A stretch of DNA of 38,522 nucleotides from Nocardia suismassiliense (GTDB taxonomy: Bacteria > Actinomycetota > Actinomycetes > Mycobacteriales > Mycobacteriaceae). Under the pieces are notes generated by a model. That model was not told the DNA's origin. It did not search any database and saw nothing but the letters and a program-made list of their open reading frames with translations. Location: NCBI RefSeq assembly GCF_900269665.1, contig NZ_LT985361.1, positions 7,176,594 to 7,215,115 on the forward strand, in the 5' to 3' direction. The position numbers and the translations under genes were made by a program. This document shows, piece after piece, positions 1 through 7,133 of the stretch (position 1 is the stretch's first letter; each line of letters starts with the position of its first letter).

Positions 1-45
1 GGCACCACGGGACATGGGCGCTGCGCTCGCGACGTGCACGGGTTC

Positions 46-250
46 GTTCTGTGGGCTGGTGCGTCCGGCGCCGTTGCGCGTCATGGGTGATGGGGCGGCG
101 CATGAGAGGGGGTCTGGTATCGGCCCGTTTGCGACATCTCCGCTCGATCCGGAGTTCTGTGAATACGTCGGTCCCGCACCGTTTTTCATGTCGCCGAGTG
201 ATTCCGAGTTCTGCGGGCTCGTGTCACCTGCCCCGCTGTCGTTGCCACCG
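46..250. repeat. Degenerate 54-bp tandem repeat upstream of the M23 gene
   Basis: The word GTTCTG followed by a related block recurs at 46, 154 and 208, spacings of 108 and 54 bases. The stretch from about 118 to 153 is a partial copy: it shares the CCGTTT...CCGGAG end with 190-207. Read in the + frame the units give FC-x-x-V-x-PAP followed by SP-x-D-x-E, an 18-residue period, so the repeat keeps one frame open from 14 to 265. No ribosome binding site or known domain supports that frame as a gene, so I treat this as non-coding repeat DNA to the left of the M23 gene. Confidence 0.5.
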
Positions 251-271
251 GTCGCAACCAATTGATCTGGC

Positions 272-799
272 GTGATGGGGAGCAACAGGGCACGCCGGGT
301 TGTCGTCCTGATCGGTCTCGTGTTGATCGTGCTGATGTGCGTGGAACCGGTCTCGACGGCCGCGCCGGTCGGTGGGTTCGGCTGGCCGCTACAGCCTCGG
401 CCGGCTGTGCTGCAGCGGTTCGACAAACCTGCGCAGAACTGGCTGCCGGGGCATCGCGGGGTGGATCTGGCCGGTGTGCCCGGGCAGGGGGTGCTGGCTG
501 CGGGAGAGGGAATCGTGGTGTTTGCCGGGACGGTGGCGGACAAGTCGGTGGTGTCGATCGATCATCCGGGTGGGTTGCGGACCACGTATGAGCCTGTGCG
601 CGCCGAGGTTTCGGTGGGGCGCCGGGTCGGGCGCGGCGACCGGATCGGCACGCTGGAGGCCGGGCACGAAGGGTGTGGGACGTGTCTGCATTGGGGATTG
701 CGGAGTGAAGGTGGTGGTCGGCGTCGACGGGAATACCTGGATCCTTTGGGTTTGCTGCACCTCGCTCCCCTACGCCTGAAACCGGTTGCGCCATCATGA
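272..799 (+). CDS. Secreted M23-fold (LytM-like) protein, probably catalytically degenerate
   Basis: 175 residues from GTG 272, with an in-frame ATG directly after it. Residues 10-30 form a signal peptide ending near STAAP, so the protein should be exported. The rest is one LytM/M23 domain of the type found next to rpsB in mycobacteria and relatives. The first zinc motif HRGVD is present (H61, D65) and the last zinc ligand is H140 in CLHWG. The two residues that normally complete catalysis are changed: Cys138 stands where the first His of HxH belongs, and the Y-x-H motif reads YEP (Pro108). I infer a wall-binding or regulatory role, not robust peptidase activity. The 3' end runs into a tandem repeat that supplies the last eight or nine codons. 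Confidence 0.85.
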   Translation: MMGSNRARRVVVLIGLVLIVLMCVEPVSTAAPVGGFGWPLQPRPAVLQRFDKPAQNWLPGHRGVDLAGVPGQGVLAAGEGIVVFAGTVADKSVVSIDHPGGLRTTYEPVRAEVSVGRRVGRGDRIGTLEAGHEGCGTCLHWGLRSEGGGRRRREYLDPLGLLHLAPLRLKPVAPS

Positions 800-918
800 G
801 GTGATTGCCGCTGGCGCTCGTATGTAGCGCCCGCTACGTCTGAACCGGTTGCGCCAACATGACGTGACTGCCGCTGGCGCTGTACGTGAGCACCCGCTGC
901 GTCTGAAACCGGTTGCGT
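772..918. repeat. 63/64-bp tandem repeat (about 2.3 copies) carrying the AACCGGTT palindrome
   Basis: Copies begin near 772, 836 and 900. Each carries AACCGGTT (780-787, 843-850, 907-914), and the first two continue through GCCGCTGGCGCT. The first copy overlaps the stop codon of the M23 gene and the third is cut off before the DUF1990 gene. No protein frame runs through all copies. It is unrelated to the 54-bp repeat on the other side of the M23 gene. Confidence 0.75.
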
Positions 919-996
919 GGTGCGGGAGGCTCAGCGTGTCGAAACCGACGCCGGGTAATGCTTCCCAACCGGGCCGACCGGGGTGAAGATCAAGGC

Positions 997-1515
997 ATGG
1001 AGCATGGGCCCAGCGATCCGCCGTTCACCTATTCCGAAGTCGGTGCCACGAGCAGTGAGCTGCCTGCGGGGTACCACGGGTTTCGGTTACGGCGGCAGAT
1101 CGGCCACGGGCGGGCGCTGTTCGAGCACGCGGCGGTGGCGATCCTGGAGTATCGGATGCAGAAGGGCACCGGCATCTTTCAGGAGGCGTCGACCCCGACG
1201 GCCGAGCCAGGCACCCGACTGACGGTGCGGCTCGGCATCGGGCCGCTGGCCATCACCGCGCCGTGCCGGGTGGTGTATGTGCTGGCCGCGCCGAACCAGC
1301 GCGGCTTCGCGTACGGCACACTGCCGGGGCATCCCGAGAGCGGTGAGGAGTTGTTCTCCGTCGAGTACGACCCGGCCGACGACGCCGTGTACGGCGTGGT
1401 GACCGCATTCTCGCGCCCGGCGACCTGGTACACCCGGCTGGGCGGTCCGGTAGCTCGCCTGATCCAGCGCTTCGTCGCCGGGCGATACATCAAGACCCTG
1501 CCCACCACACCCTGA
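997..1515 (+). CDS. DUF1990 family protein
   Basis: 172 residues from ATG 997. An in-frame extension to 913 begins inside the tandem repeat and is rejected, and GGTGAAG lies about 9 bases before 997. The sequence fits DUF1990 throughout: an N-terminal FTYSEVGAT, the block GHGRALFEHAAVAILEYRMQ, and a C-terminal FSRPATWYTRLGGPVARLIQ. Members are soluble proteins of about 170-200 residues, common in actinobacteria and plants, with a lipocalin/START-like beta-sheet character but no proven reaction. It is convergent with the YqeY-like gene, 34 bases away. The family assignment is firm; the function is unknown. Confidence 0.8.
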   Translation: MEHGPSDPPFTYSEVGATSSELPAGYHGFRLRRQIGHGRALFEHAAVAILEYRMQKGTGIFQEASTPTAEPGTRLTVRLGIGPLAITAPCRVVYVLAAPNQRGFAYGTLPGHPESGEELFSVEYDPADDAVYGVVTAFSRPATWYTRLGGPVARLIQRFVAGRYIKTLPTTP

Positions 1516-1549
1516 CGCACAAGGCGACCGGCGTCCGTTGGCAGCGGTC

Positions 1550-1909
1550 CTAGAGCAGGTCTGCCAACACCTTGGCCTGCACCCGCAGTTCCTCGGCCTG
1601 CTCCGCACGCCCGACCCCGTCGTATTCCTCGGCCACGGTGTGGCGTTCGGCGATCTCCGCACGCACGATCTGTTCGATGTCCGCCTCGGTCAGTTCGCGC
1701 CGGGCAACCTCGGCGACGCCCAGGCCGACCGCACTCCCCTCCACGGCACCCGCCCGATGCTCGCCGACATCCACAGCCTCCGCATTGTCGATGGCACCCA
1801 GCGTGGACCGCAGGGCGGCGATCGCCTGGCGGTCCCGAGATTTCATCGCCACGGACAGAGCGGCGCGCAAGCGCGCACGCAAGGGATCGGTCGACGGTTC
1901 GGTTGACAT
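1550..1909 (-). CDS. GatB/YqeY domain-containing protein
   Basis: 119 residues from ATG 1909; the longer frame to 1951 lacks conservation signs. The protein matches YqeY: LRARLRAALSVAMKSRD near the N-terminus, then AALRSTLGAIDNAEAV, and the C-terminal EIAERHTVAEEYDGVGR. YqeY resembles the tail domain of GatB, the amidotransferase subunit that binds tRNA, but stands alone; its cellular role is not established. This copy is shorter than the usual 145-150 residues because it ends after VLADLL, where other members continue with a further helical segment. It is read in the same direction as, and downstream of, the alkylsulfatase gene (54 bases), so cotranscription is possible. Confidence 0.75.
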   Translation of the reverse strand: MSTEPSTDPLRARLRAALSVAMKSRDRQAIAALRSTLGAIDNAEAVDVGEHRAGAVEGSAVGLGVAEVARRELTEADIEQIVRAEIAERHTVAEEYDGVGRAEQAEELRVQAKVLADLL

Positions 1910-1963
1910 GATCACCACCGTAAGGAGAGTCATTCGCGGAGTCGAACACATTTTGCGGGCGGG

Positions 1964-3880
1964 CTACCCGACCGTGCCGCGCGGCGTGACGATGGAGAAG
2001 TCCGGGTCCGGCGCGTCGAATACGCCGACGAGCTCGGCCAGCTTGGTGACATCGCCGTCGATGAGGATGTCGCCCGCGGCCGCCGCTACCCCGAAATCCT
2101 CGCCCGCCAACAGCACTCGGATAAGCGTCGCCTTGCTCAGCGTGAAGGTCGCGTCGGGTTCGGGCAGCGACACCCCGTCGGGCCGGTCGTAGTGGGTCAG
2201 CCGCCCGTTGCGCAGTTCGAGGCGGTGCACCCGATCCTCGTCAGTGATCTGCCACTCCGCGACGACCCGCTGATTCCACGCCTTCGGCCCGTCGACGCGC
2301 AGCGCCATGGCGTCGAAGACCTGGTCGACGGTCAGCGCCGCGAGCATGGTCGGCGAGGTGGCCTTGGTCGGCGTGCCGAACGAGCCGTAGCGCAGTTCGT
2401 AGGCGCCGCTGAGGTAGAAGTTGCGCCAGGTGGCGTTCTCCGCGCCGTAGCCGAGTTGCTCGAAGGTGCTGGCCTGCAACGCTTTCGCGGCATCATTGGT
2501 GGGATCGGCGAAGATCACGTAATTGACCACCTGGGCCACCCAGCGATAGTCGCCCGCATCGTAGGACTCCTGCGCCTTGCGCAGCACCTCCTCGGCGCCG
2601 CCCATGAATTCCACATGCCGGACTGCGGATTCGACCGGCGGATGCTCCCACAGATGCGCCGGGTTGCCGTCGAACCAGCCCATGTATCGCTGGTAGATGG
2701 CCTTGACGTTGTGGCTGACCGACCCGTAGTACCCGTGCGTATGCCAGCTGCTCTCGATAGCCGTTGGCAGCGTGAGCATTTCGGCGATCTCGGCGCCGAC
2801 GTAGCCCTGATTCAGCAGGCGTAGGGTCTGGTCGTTCAGGTACCCGTATAGGTCACGTTGCAGCGCAAGGAATTCCACCAGCCGGTCGGTGCCCCAGGTG
2901 GGCCAGTGATGGGAGGCGAACACCACATCGGACCGGCGCGCGTACAGGTTGATCGCCTCGGTCAGATACTTCGCCCAGACGTGCGGGTCGCGCACCAGGG
3001 CGCCGCGCAGCGTGAGCAGGTTGTGCAGTGTGTGCGTGGCGTTTTCGGCCATGCACAGTGCGCGGTGCTCGGGGAAGTAGAAGTTCATTTCGGCGGGCGC
3101 TTCGGTGCCGGGGGTGATCTGGAAGACGATCCTGATCCCGTCGACCGTTTCCTCCTGCCCGGTTGTGGTGATGTCCACGGTCGGCGGGATCAGGGTGATC
3201 GTGCCGATCGAATTGGTCTGACCGAGACCGGCGCCCACCGCCCCGAGCGGCCCACGTGGCAGCACCGCGCCGTACATGTAGCCCGCTCGTCGCGCCATGG
3301 CGGTACCCGCGTACACGTTCTCAGCCACTGCATGCTCCAAGAAGCCCGCCGGAGCGAGGATGGGACAGCGGCCGGCCGCAACATCGTCGGTGCTGGTAAC
3401 CCCCAGCACGCCGCCGAAATGATCTACGTGCGAATGGGTGTAGATGACGCCGGTCACCGGACGATCTCCTCGATGCGCACGATAGAGCGCCAGACCGGCG
3501 GCGGCGGTCTCCGCTGTGATAAGCGGATCTATCACCAGCACACCGGTTTTGCCCTCGACGAGGGTCATGTTCGACAGGTCGAACCCGCGGATCTGATAGA
3601 TCCCTGCCGTGACCTCGAACAGCCCCTGCTTCATGACCAGACCGGACTGCCGCCACAGGCTCGGATTGACCGACGCGGGACAGGATCCACGCAAGAAGCT
3701 GTAGGAGTCGTTGTCCCACACCACACTTCCGTCGGCGGCGGTCACCACGCCGGACTCCGGTGCGGCAATGAACCCGCGGTCGGCGTCCGCGAGATCGGCG
3801 GTGTCCGCGAACGGCATCGCGGCGGCCGCACGCTGCTGCTCGGCCACGATGAAATCGCTCGGCTCGGTCGCTGTGCTCAT
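1964..3880 (-). CDS. Alkyl sulfatase (SdsA-like metallo-beta-lactamase-fold hydrolase)
   Basis: 638 residues from ATG 3880, chosen because GAGGTG lies 6 bases upstream and the start overlaps the stop of a small upstream ORF. Family members hydrolyse sulfate esters of primary or secondary alkyl chains such as dodecyl sulfate, releasing the alcohol and sulfate. The binuclear zinc motif THSHVDHFGG is at about residues 148-157 (H149, H151, D153, H154). Later ligands are visible in the ENATHTLHNL region and in FASHHWPTWG. The middle section is the helical dimerisation domain, and the last 130 or so residues form the SCP2-like domain typical of SdsA1. Length is as expected (about 630-660). No signal peptide is evident in this start, unlike the secreted Pseudomonas enzyme, so a cytoplasmic location is likely. 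Confidence 0.9.
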   Translation of the reverse strand: MSTATEPSDFIVAEQQRAAAAMPFADTADLADADRGFIAAPESGVVTAADGSVVWDNDSYSFLRGSCPASVNPSLWRQSGLVMKQGLFEVTAGIYQIRGFDLSNMTLVEGKTGVLVIDPLITAETAAAGLALYRAHRGDRPVTGVIYTHSHVDHFGGVLGVTSTDDVAAGRCPILAPAGFLEHAVAENVYAGTAMARRAGYMYGAVLPRGPLGAVGAGLGQTNSIGTITLIPPTVDITTTGQEETVDGIRIVFQITPGTEAPAEMNFYFPEHRALCMAENATHTLHNLLTLRGALVRDPHVWAKYLTEAINLYARRSDVVFASHHWPTWGTDRLVEFLALQRDLYGYLNDQTLRLLNQGYVGAEIAEMLTLPTAIESSWHTHGYYGSVSHNVKAIYQRYMGWFDGNPAHLWEHPPVESAVRHVEFMGGAEEVLRKAQESYDAGDYRWVAQVVNYVIFADPTNDAAKALQASTFEQLGYGAENATWRNFYLSGAYELRYGSFGTPTKATSPTMLAALTVDQVFDAMALRVDGPKAWNQRVVAEWQITDEDRVHRLELRNGRLTHYDRPDGVSLPEPDATFTLSKATLIRVLLAGEDFGVAAAAGDILIDGDVTKLAELVGVFDAPDPDFSIVTPRGTVG

Positions 3881-3957
3881 GCCCGCACCTCGCTCACACT
3901 CGGTTCCGATATGCGCCAGACCCGCCGACATACGATCCGCTCGCGTCGTTCGCTCAT
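3877..3957 (-). CDS. Small upstream ORF (26 aa) translationally coupled to the alkylsulfatase gene
   Basis: ATG at 3957 is preceded by CTGGAGGATGAC, a strong Shine-Dalgarno sequence (GGAGG) 5 bases away. The frame runs 26 codons and ends in a TGA that overlaps the sulfatase ATG as ATGA. The peptide begins MSERRERIVCRR, is arginine-rich and resembles nothing I recognise. Such a layout would let ribosomes reinitiate on the sulfatase message. A caution: the DNA under the first codons (GAGCGAACGACGCGAGCG) is of a kind that recurs near gene starts in mycobacteria and Nocardia, so the peptide itself may not matter. Confidence 0.45.
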   Translation of the reverse strand: MSERRERIVCRRVWRISEPSVSEVRA

Positions 3958-4003
3958 GTCATCCTCCAGAGAGTCGGTACAAAGTCGCTGTGCCGGTATG
4001 GGT

Positions 4004-4312
4004 TCAGGGCGACGGATCGGTGAACTGGATCGCTGCCGCGAGACCAGCGACGACCACTACCGCCACCGTTGTCGCGGCGACAACATTTCTGCCGTAGCCG
4101 TAGTTGCCCTGATGCAAACTGCGGTTGCGCAGGAAACTCAGGCCTGCCAGCGCGGCCATGGCGATCGCGGCACCGATGGGCGCGATCATCGCGGGACGCC
4201 ACCCGCTGGTCACGGCATGGTTGAGGAACAGTGCGCCGGTGATCATCGCGGCCACCGCCGTCCGTCGCCAGGCCAAGGCGGTGCGTTCCGCGGCGAGCCC
4301 GGCGCGGCTCAT
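4004..4312 (-). CDS. DUF202 family small membrane protein (third gene of operon)
   Basis: 102 residues from ATG 4312. The start overlaps the stop of the preceding gene by four bases (ATGA), which fixes it. The N-terminal RAGLAAERTALAWRRTAVA is the DUF202 signature, followed by three hydrophobic segments at about residues 20-38, 42-60 and 77-97. DUF202 proteins are three-helix inner-membrane proteins without a proven biochemical role. It sits directly behind a second, different DUF202 protein, so the pair may act as a heteromer. A stop at 4004 leaves about 45 bases to the small ORF before the sulfatase gene. Confidence 0.85.
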   Translation of the reverse strand: MSRAGLAAERTALAWRRTAVAAMITGALFLNHAVTSGWRPAMIAPIGAAIAMAALAGLSFLRNRSLHQGNYGYGRNVVAATTVAVVVVAGLAAAIQFTDPSP

Positions 4313-4674
4313 CGCAGCAACACCGCGACACCCGCGAGCACCGAAACAACAGCGATGCCCGCGGACAGGATCGGCACCATCACCGTGTCGGGCAGCGGAC
4401 GCCCCTGCCGCATCGCCACACCGACTCGGCGCCAATGCACGTACGCGCCCACCGCGACGATCACCGCGAGCACCAGGCAACTCAGCGCGAGTGCGCGCCG
4501 TGCGCCGCCCATTCGGAACGGCTGCACCAATGTGTGCACCGCGACACCGCCGGCGAGCAGGCCGAGCGACGTACGCATCCACGCCAGGAACGTGCGTTCG
4601 TTGGCGAGGGTGAAGCGGTAGTCGACCTCTTCTTCCCCGTCCTCCGACACGGCGTCGGGGCTCGGCAGCGTCAT
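4309..4674 (-). CDS. YidH/DUF202 family membrane protein (second gene of operon)
   Basis: 121 residues from ATG 4674, whose start overlaps the upstream stop as ATGA. After an acidic N-terminus (EDGEEEVDYRF) comes TLANERTFLAWMRTSLGLLA, the YidH-type signature, then three membrane helices at about residues 35-54, 63-83 and 99-119. It also shares the ATGA overlap with the following DUF202 gene, so the three genes 5342-4004 are almost certainly translated from one message in coupled fashion. Family function is unknown. Confidence 0.88.
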   Translation of the reverse strand: MTLPSPDAVSEDGEEEVDYRFTLANERTFLAWMRTSLGLLAGGVAVHTLVQPFRMGGARRALALSCLVLAVIVAVGAYVHWRRVGVAMRQGRPLPDTVMVPILSAGIAVVSVLAGVAVLLR

Positions 4675-5342
4675 TGCGCCCCGGCTCGGACCGCGGTCTT
4701 GCCGCGCACCCACAACCAGGTCAACGCGAGCAGCACGACCAGCGCGGGCTTGCCGAAGACCAGGGCGAAGGTGCCGAGCAGGACCACCTTGTCGGCCAGA
4801 TACAGCGGCACCATCACCGCCACGTGCGCCGCCCAGAATACGAACCAGGCGAAGGTGATTCGGCGATGCAGGCGCAGCCGGGTCGCCGCGTCGGCGGGCT
4901 CGGCCGGTTCGAGCCGAATCTTGCGGCTCACCGGGTAGCTGAGTGGCTTTCCGGTGAGCAATGTCGCGCCGAACAGCACGGTCATCACGACACTCAACGC
5001 TACTTCGGGCAGATAGAAACCGCGCCCCTCCCCGGTGATCTCGACGAACAGGGAGAACACCAGGATTATCAGCACCGCGCCCGCAACCACCCGCACCGAA
5101 TCGCCGCGCATCAGCCGCACAGCGCCCAGCACGACTGCGATCAGGATGGCGACGAAAACACCGACCTCGGCACCGGCTGCCGAATACCCGATCAGAAATC
5201 CGATCGCCGGCGCGGCGCCATCCAGAATGTGTTGCGGGCCGTGCATCGCCCGGAACTTTCCCCACATCTCAGCCACGGCCCCGCGTGATTCCGCCAGGCT
5301 GTCGCCTGGATCCAGCACCTCGCGCTGGTCGTCGGAGTTCAC
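4671..5342 (-). CDS. DUF3159 family integral membrane protein (first gene of operon)
   Basis: 223 residues from GTG 5342, chosen because GGAGAGGTG lies just upstream; an ATG at 5411 lacks such a site. The protein carries the DUF3159 pattern: a short soluble lead, WGKFRAMHGPQHILDGAAP, and five or six hydrophobic segments with GRGFYLPE between helices and PLSYPVSRKI in the middle. Family members are actinobacterial inner-membrane proteins distantly like intracellular septation/YciC-like proteins, with no known activity. It leads the operon with the two DUF202 genes. The direct repeat TCCGCTACG at 5386 and 5416 lies in its upstream region. Confidence 0.8.
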   Translation of the reverse strand: MNSDDQREVLDPGDSLAESRGAVAEMWGKFRAMHGPQHILDGAAPAIGFLIGYSAAGAEVGVFVAILIAVVLGAVRLMRGDSVRVVAGAVLIILVFSLFVEITGEGRGFYLPEVALSVVMTVLFGATLLTGKPLSYPVSRKIRLEPAEPADAATRLRLHRRITFAWFVFWAAHVAVMVPLYLADKVVLLGTFALVFGKPALVVLLALTWLWVRGKTAVRAGAQ

Positions 5343-5512
5343 GGGCACCTCTCCCACACAAGTCGGTTCGGGCTGCGAGCGAGAGTCCGCTACGCCATGT
5401 TCGGCGAGCAAACAATCCGCTACGTCACACTAACCGGCCCTTCCGAGGGCGTCCACGAACCGCGCAAGGCCGTGATCATGCGGTTATCGACCCAGGGTCG
5501 GGCCGTGGTGGC

Positions 5513-6208
5513 CTACACAGGAACGGCATCCTCGAAGGTCATCGCCAACCGGGCGATGCTGGATGTCATGAGAGCGCGACGGGGCAGGCGCAGCGACTTC
5601 AGTTCGTCGGCGATGGCGTGATTGCCGAGGGACAGCGTGGCCCCGCCCGGACGGGCGCGCATGCCCGACGGCTCCATCCGCCAAGGCGTGCACCGAGTGA
5701 CGCCGTCGATGTGCGAGTAGGCGTCGAACGAGGAGGCGGTGTTTCGACGTTCCGGCGTACGAAAGCCCTGACGAACAGTCAGGTCGACGATGAGCTCACC
5801 GTCCTGGCGCAGCGCACCATGCCGAATTTCGGTGTCGTGACGCACGCTGAAATCGGCGAGTTCCTTGGGGAATCCCCAGATTCCACGACCCGCCGCGAGC
5901 GTGAAGTCACCGTCGACCGGCAGTCGATGGATGAAGACTCCCGCTTGGTTCGTCGCCAAGGCCCGGACGTCGCCGAACCGGCCGGCCGGTGCCGCGGTGT
6001 GGTGCCGGACCATGAAGGAGACGCCGAACTCGTGGTACGGGCCGAGATCACCGTCGACGTACTCGACGAAAACGAGCGAGCACATCGCGCGGCCGCCCGG
6101 CAGCCGCAGCACTCGTAACCCGGAGTAGTCGACCAACTGTTGCGCGGCGCCGGCGGGAACCAGATAGGTCGCCATGAAAGCGTGTGCGAGCCGGATGCGA
6201 ACCGGCAT
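5513..6208 (-). CDS. Acetoacetate decarboxylase (ADC) family protein
   Basis: 231 residues from ATG 6208, with AGGAAG 5 bases upstream. ADC family proteins act through a Schiff-base lysine on beta-keto acids or related carbonyl compounds. The core is recognisable: VPAGAAQQLVDYSGLRV, the strand EYVDGDLGPYHEFGVSF, and GRGIWGFPKELADF, in which Lys of FPKE aligns with the catalytic lysine. In authentic acetoacetate decarboxylase this lysine is followed by a second lysine (PKK); here it is Glu, so the substrate probably differs. The gene stands alone, with a 22-bp operator-like palindrome about 105 bases upstream. The TetR gene further upstream reads the same way but is separated by 174 bases. Confidence 0.75.
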   Translation of the reverse strand: MPVRIRLAHAFMATYLVPAGAAQQLVDYSGLRVLRLPGGRAMCSLVFVEYVDGDLGPYHEFGVSFMVRHHTAAPAGRFGDVRALATNQAGVFIHRLPVDGDFTLAAGRGIWGFPKELADFSVRHDTEIRHGALRQDGELIVDLTVRQGFRTPERRNTASSFDAYSHIDGVTRCTPWRMEPSGMRARPGGATLSLGNHAIADELKSLRLPRRALMTSSIARLAMTFEDAVPV

Positions 6209-6312
6209 GTGAACTTCCTGGCCGAGGACGGGATGGGGGCTCACCCGAACGCCTTCCCGCGCACCCGCTTCGAGCCGTGGAGCGCACCGTTTCGCTGGAC
6301 TATCGAGTCCAT

Positions 6313-6334
6313 AAACTAGAACTCGTTTCAGTTT
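6313..6334. promoter_or_regulatory. KstR-like operator palindrome upstream of the ADC-like gene
   Basis: Arms AAACTAGAAC and GTTTCAGTTT flank a 2-base centre; 8 of 10 arm positions pair. The inner 14 bases (6317-6330) satisfy TnnAACnnGTTnnA, the motif published for the sterol-catabolism repressor KstR. On the minus strand TAGTTT (6313-6318) inside the palindrome could be the -10 of the ADC-like gene, so binding would block transcription. Regulator identity is inferred. Confidence 0.45.
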
Positions 6335-6382
6335 AACAAGGCAGCCTCCGCAACGGCCCAAATGCCGACGATTGGCGATGCC

Positions 6383-7114
6383 CTAACCCTCGGATGGAGG
6401 CCCCGCCCCCTCGGAGAAACCGCGCAGACGGTGCTGGAGACCGTCGAGCAAACACAGCAACCCGAAGTCGAACGCCATCGCTCGCGAGACGTCGGTGTCC
6501 TGCGGCGTCGACTCCTGATAGTCCGCGAGCAGTTCGGGATAGTCCTCGGCCACGCCTTCCATGGTTTGCACGATGAGGTCCCGGTCGATTTCCATGTCGC
6601 CATACGCCTTCGTCCAGGCGATCTCCGGCGTCACCACCCCGAGCACATAGGACATCACCGTGCCACTGGCGAAGTAGATGTCGACACCGCGGAAGCCCGC
6701 GCCGACGTATGCGCGACGCAGCCGGTCGGTGAGCCGCAACGCATTCGGCCCCAGGCTGGGTAGCTGACCGATCAGGGTCGCGCCCCACGGATGCTCGCGC
6801 AGCGCGGCGCGGAAGTTGTAGGCAAACGTCGTGATCACCTCACGCCACGGCGCCTGCTCGGGTTCCGGGACCTCGACCATGCCCCAGAATTCATCGAGGA
6901 CCCATTCCAGCAGTTCATCCTTGTTGGCGACGTACCAGTAGAGGCTGGTGGCGCCCGCGCCGAGCTTGGCGCCGATCTTGCGCATGCTCAAGGACTCGAG
7001 TCCTTCCGCGTCGAGGAGTTCGACGGCGGCGCCGATGATCTGATCGAGGCGTAAACCCGACGTCTTCGGCTGACGGGGTTCGCGGATCCATACCGAGGTG
7101 AACTGCTTGGTCAC
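6383..7114 (-). CDS. TetR family transcriptional regulator
   Basis: 243 residues from GTG 7114. Residues about 24-70 form a TetR DNA-binding domain: IIGAAVELLDAEGLESLSMR followed by KIGAKLGAGATSLYWYVANK. The rest is an all-helical ligand-binding domain of the TetR_C type, which suggests a dimeric repressor released by a small molecule. It is divergent from an MFS efflux gene across 54 bases that hold three copies of one palindrome, so autoregulation and control of the pump are the obvious roles. TAGGAT at 7126-7121 lies 6 bases before the GTG, which predicts a leaderless message. The C-terminus ends GAGPPSEG near 6383. Confidence 0.9.
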   Translation of the reverse strand: MTKQFTSVWIREPRQPKTSGLRLDQIIGAAVELLDAEGLESLSMRKIGAKLGAGATSLYWYVANKDELLEWVLDEFWGMVEVPEPEQAPWREVITTFAYNFRAALREHPWGATLIGQLPSLGPNALRLTDRLRRAYVGAGFRGVDIYFASGTVMSYVLGVVTPEIAWTKAYGDMEIDRDLIVQTMEGVAEDYPELLADYQESTPQDTDVSRAMAFDFGLLCLLDGLQHRLRGFSEGAGPPSEG

Positions 7115-7120
7115 CCGTCG

Positions 7121-7126
7121 ATCCTA
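7121..7126 (-). promoter_or_regulatory. -10 element of tetR (leaderless)
   Basis: TAGGAT (minus strand) matches TAnnnT and is 6 bases from GTG 7114, placing the transcription start on the start codon. No Shine-Dalgarno sequence can exist in such a message. Confidence 0.45.
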
Positions 7127-7133
7127 TATTCAC

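Noticed and set aside
14..265. 83-residue + strand frame upstream of the M23 gene
   Set aside because: It is open because the 54-bp repeat is a multiple of three; no ribosome site, signal or domain supports it.
772..918. CRISPR array
   Set aside because: The whole 64-bp unit is repeated with no unique spacers and no cas gene is present.
2858..4621. 587-residue + strand open frame
   Set aside because: Runs antisense across the sulfatase, small ORF and DUF202 genes; no recognisable domain.
5386..5424. Direct repeat TCCGCTACG, 30 bases apart, before the DUF3159 operon
   Set aside because: Related strings (CCGCTACGT) also occur near 832 and 20550 without any common context, so I do not call it an operator.
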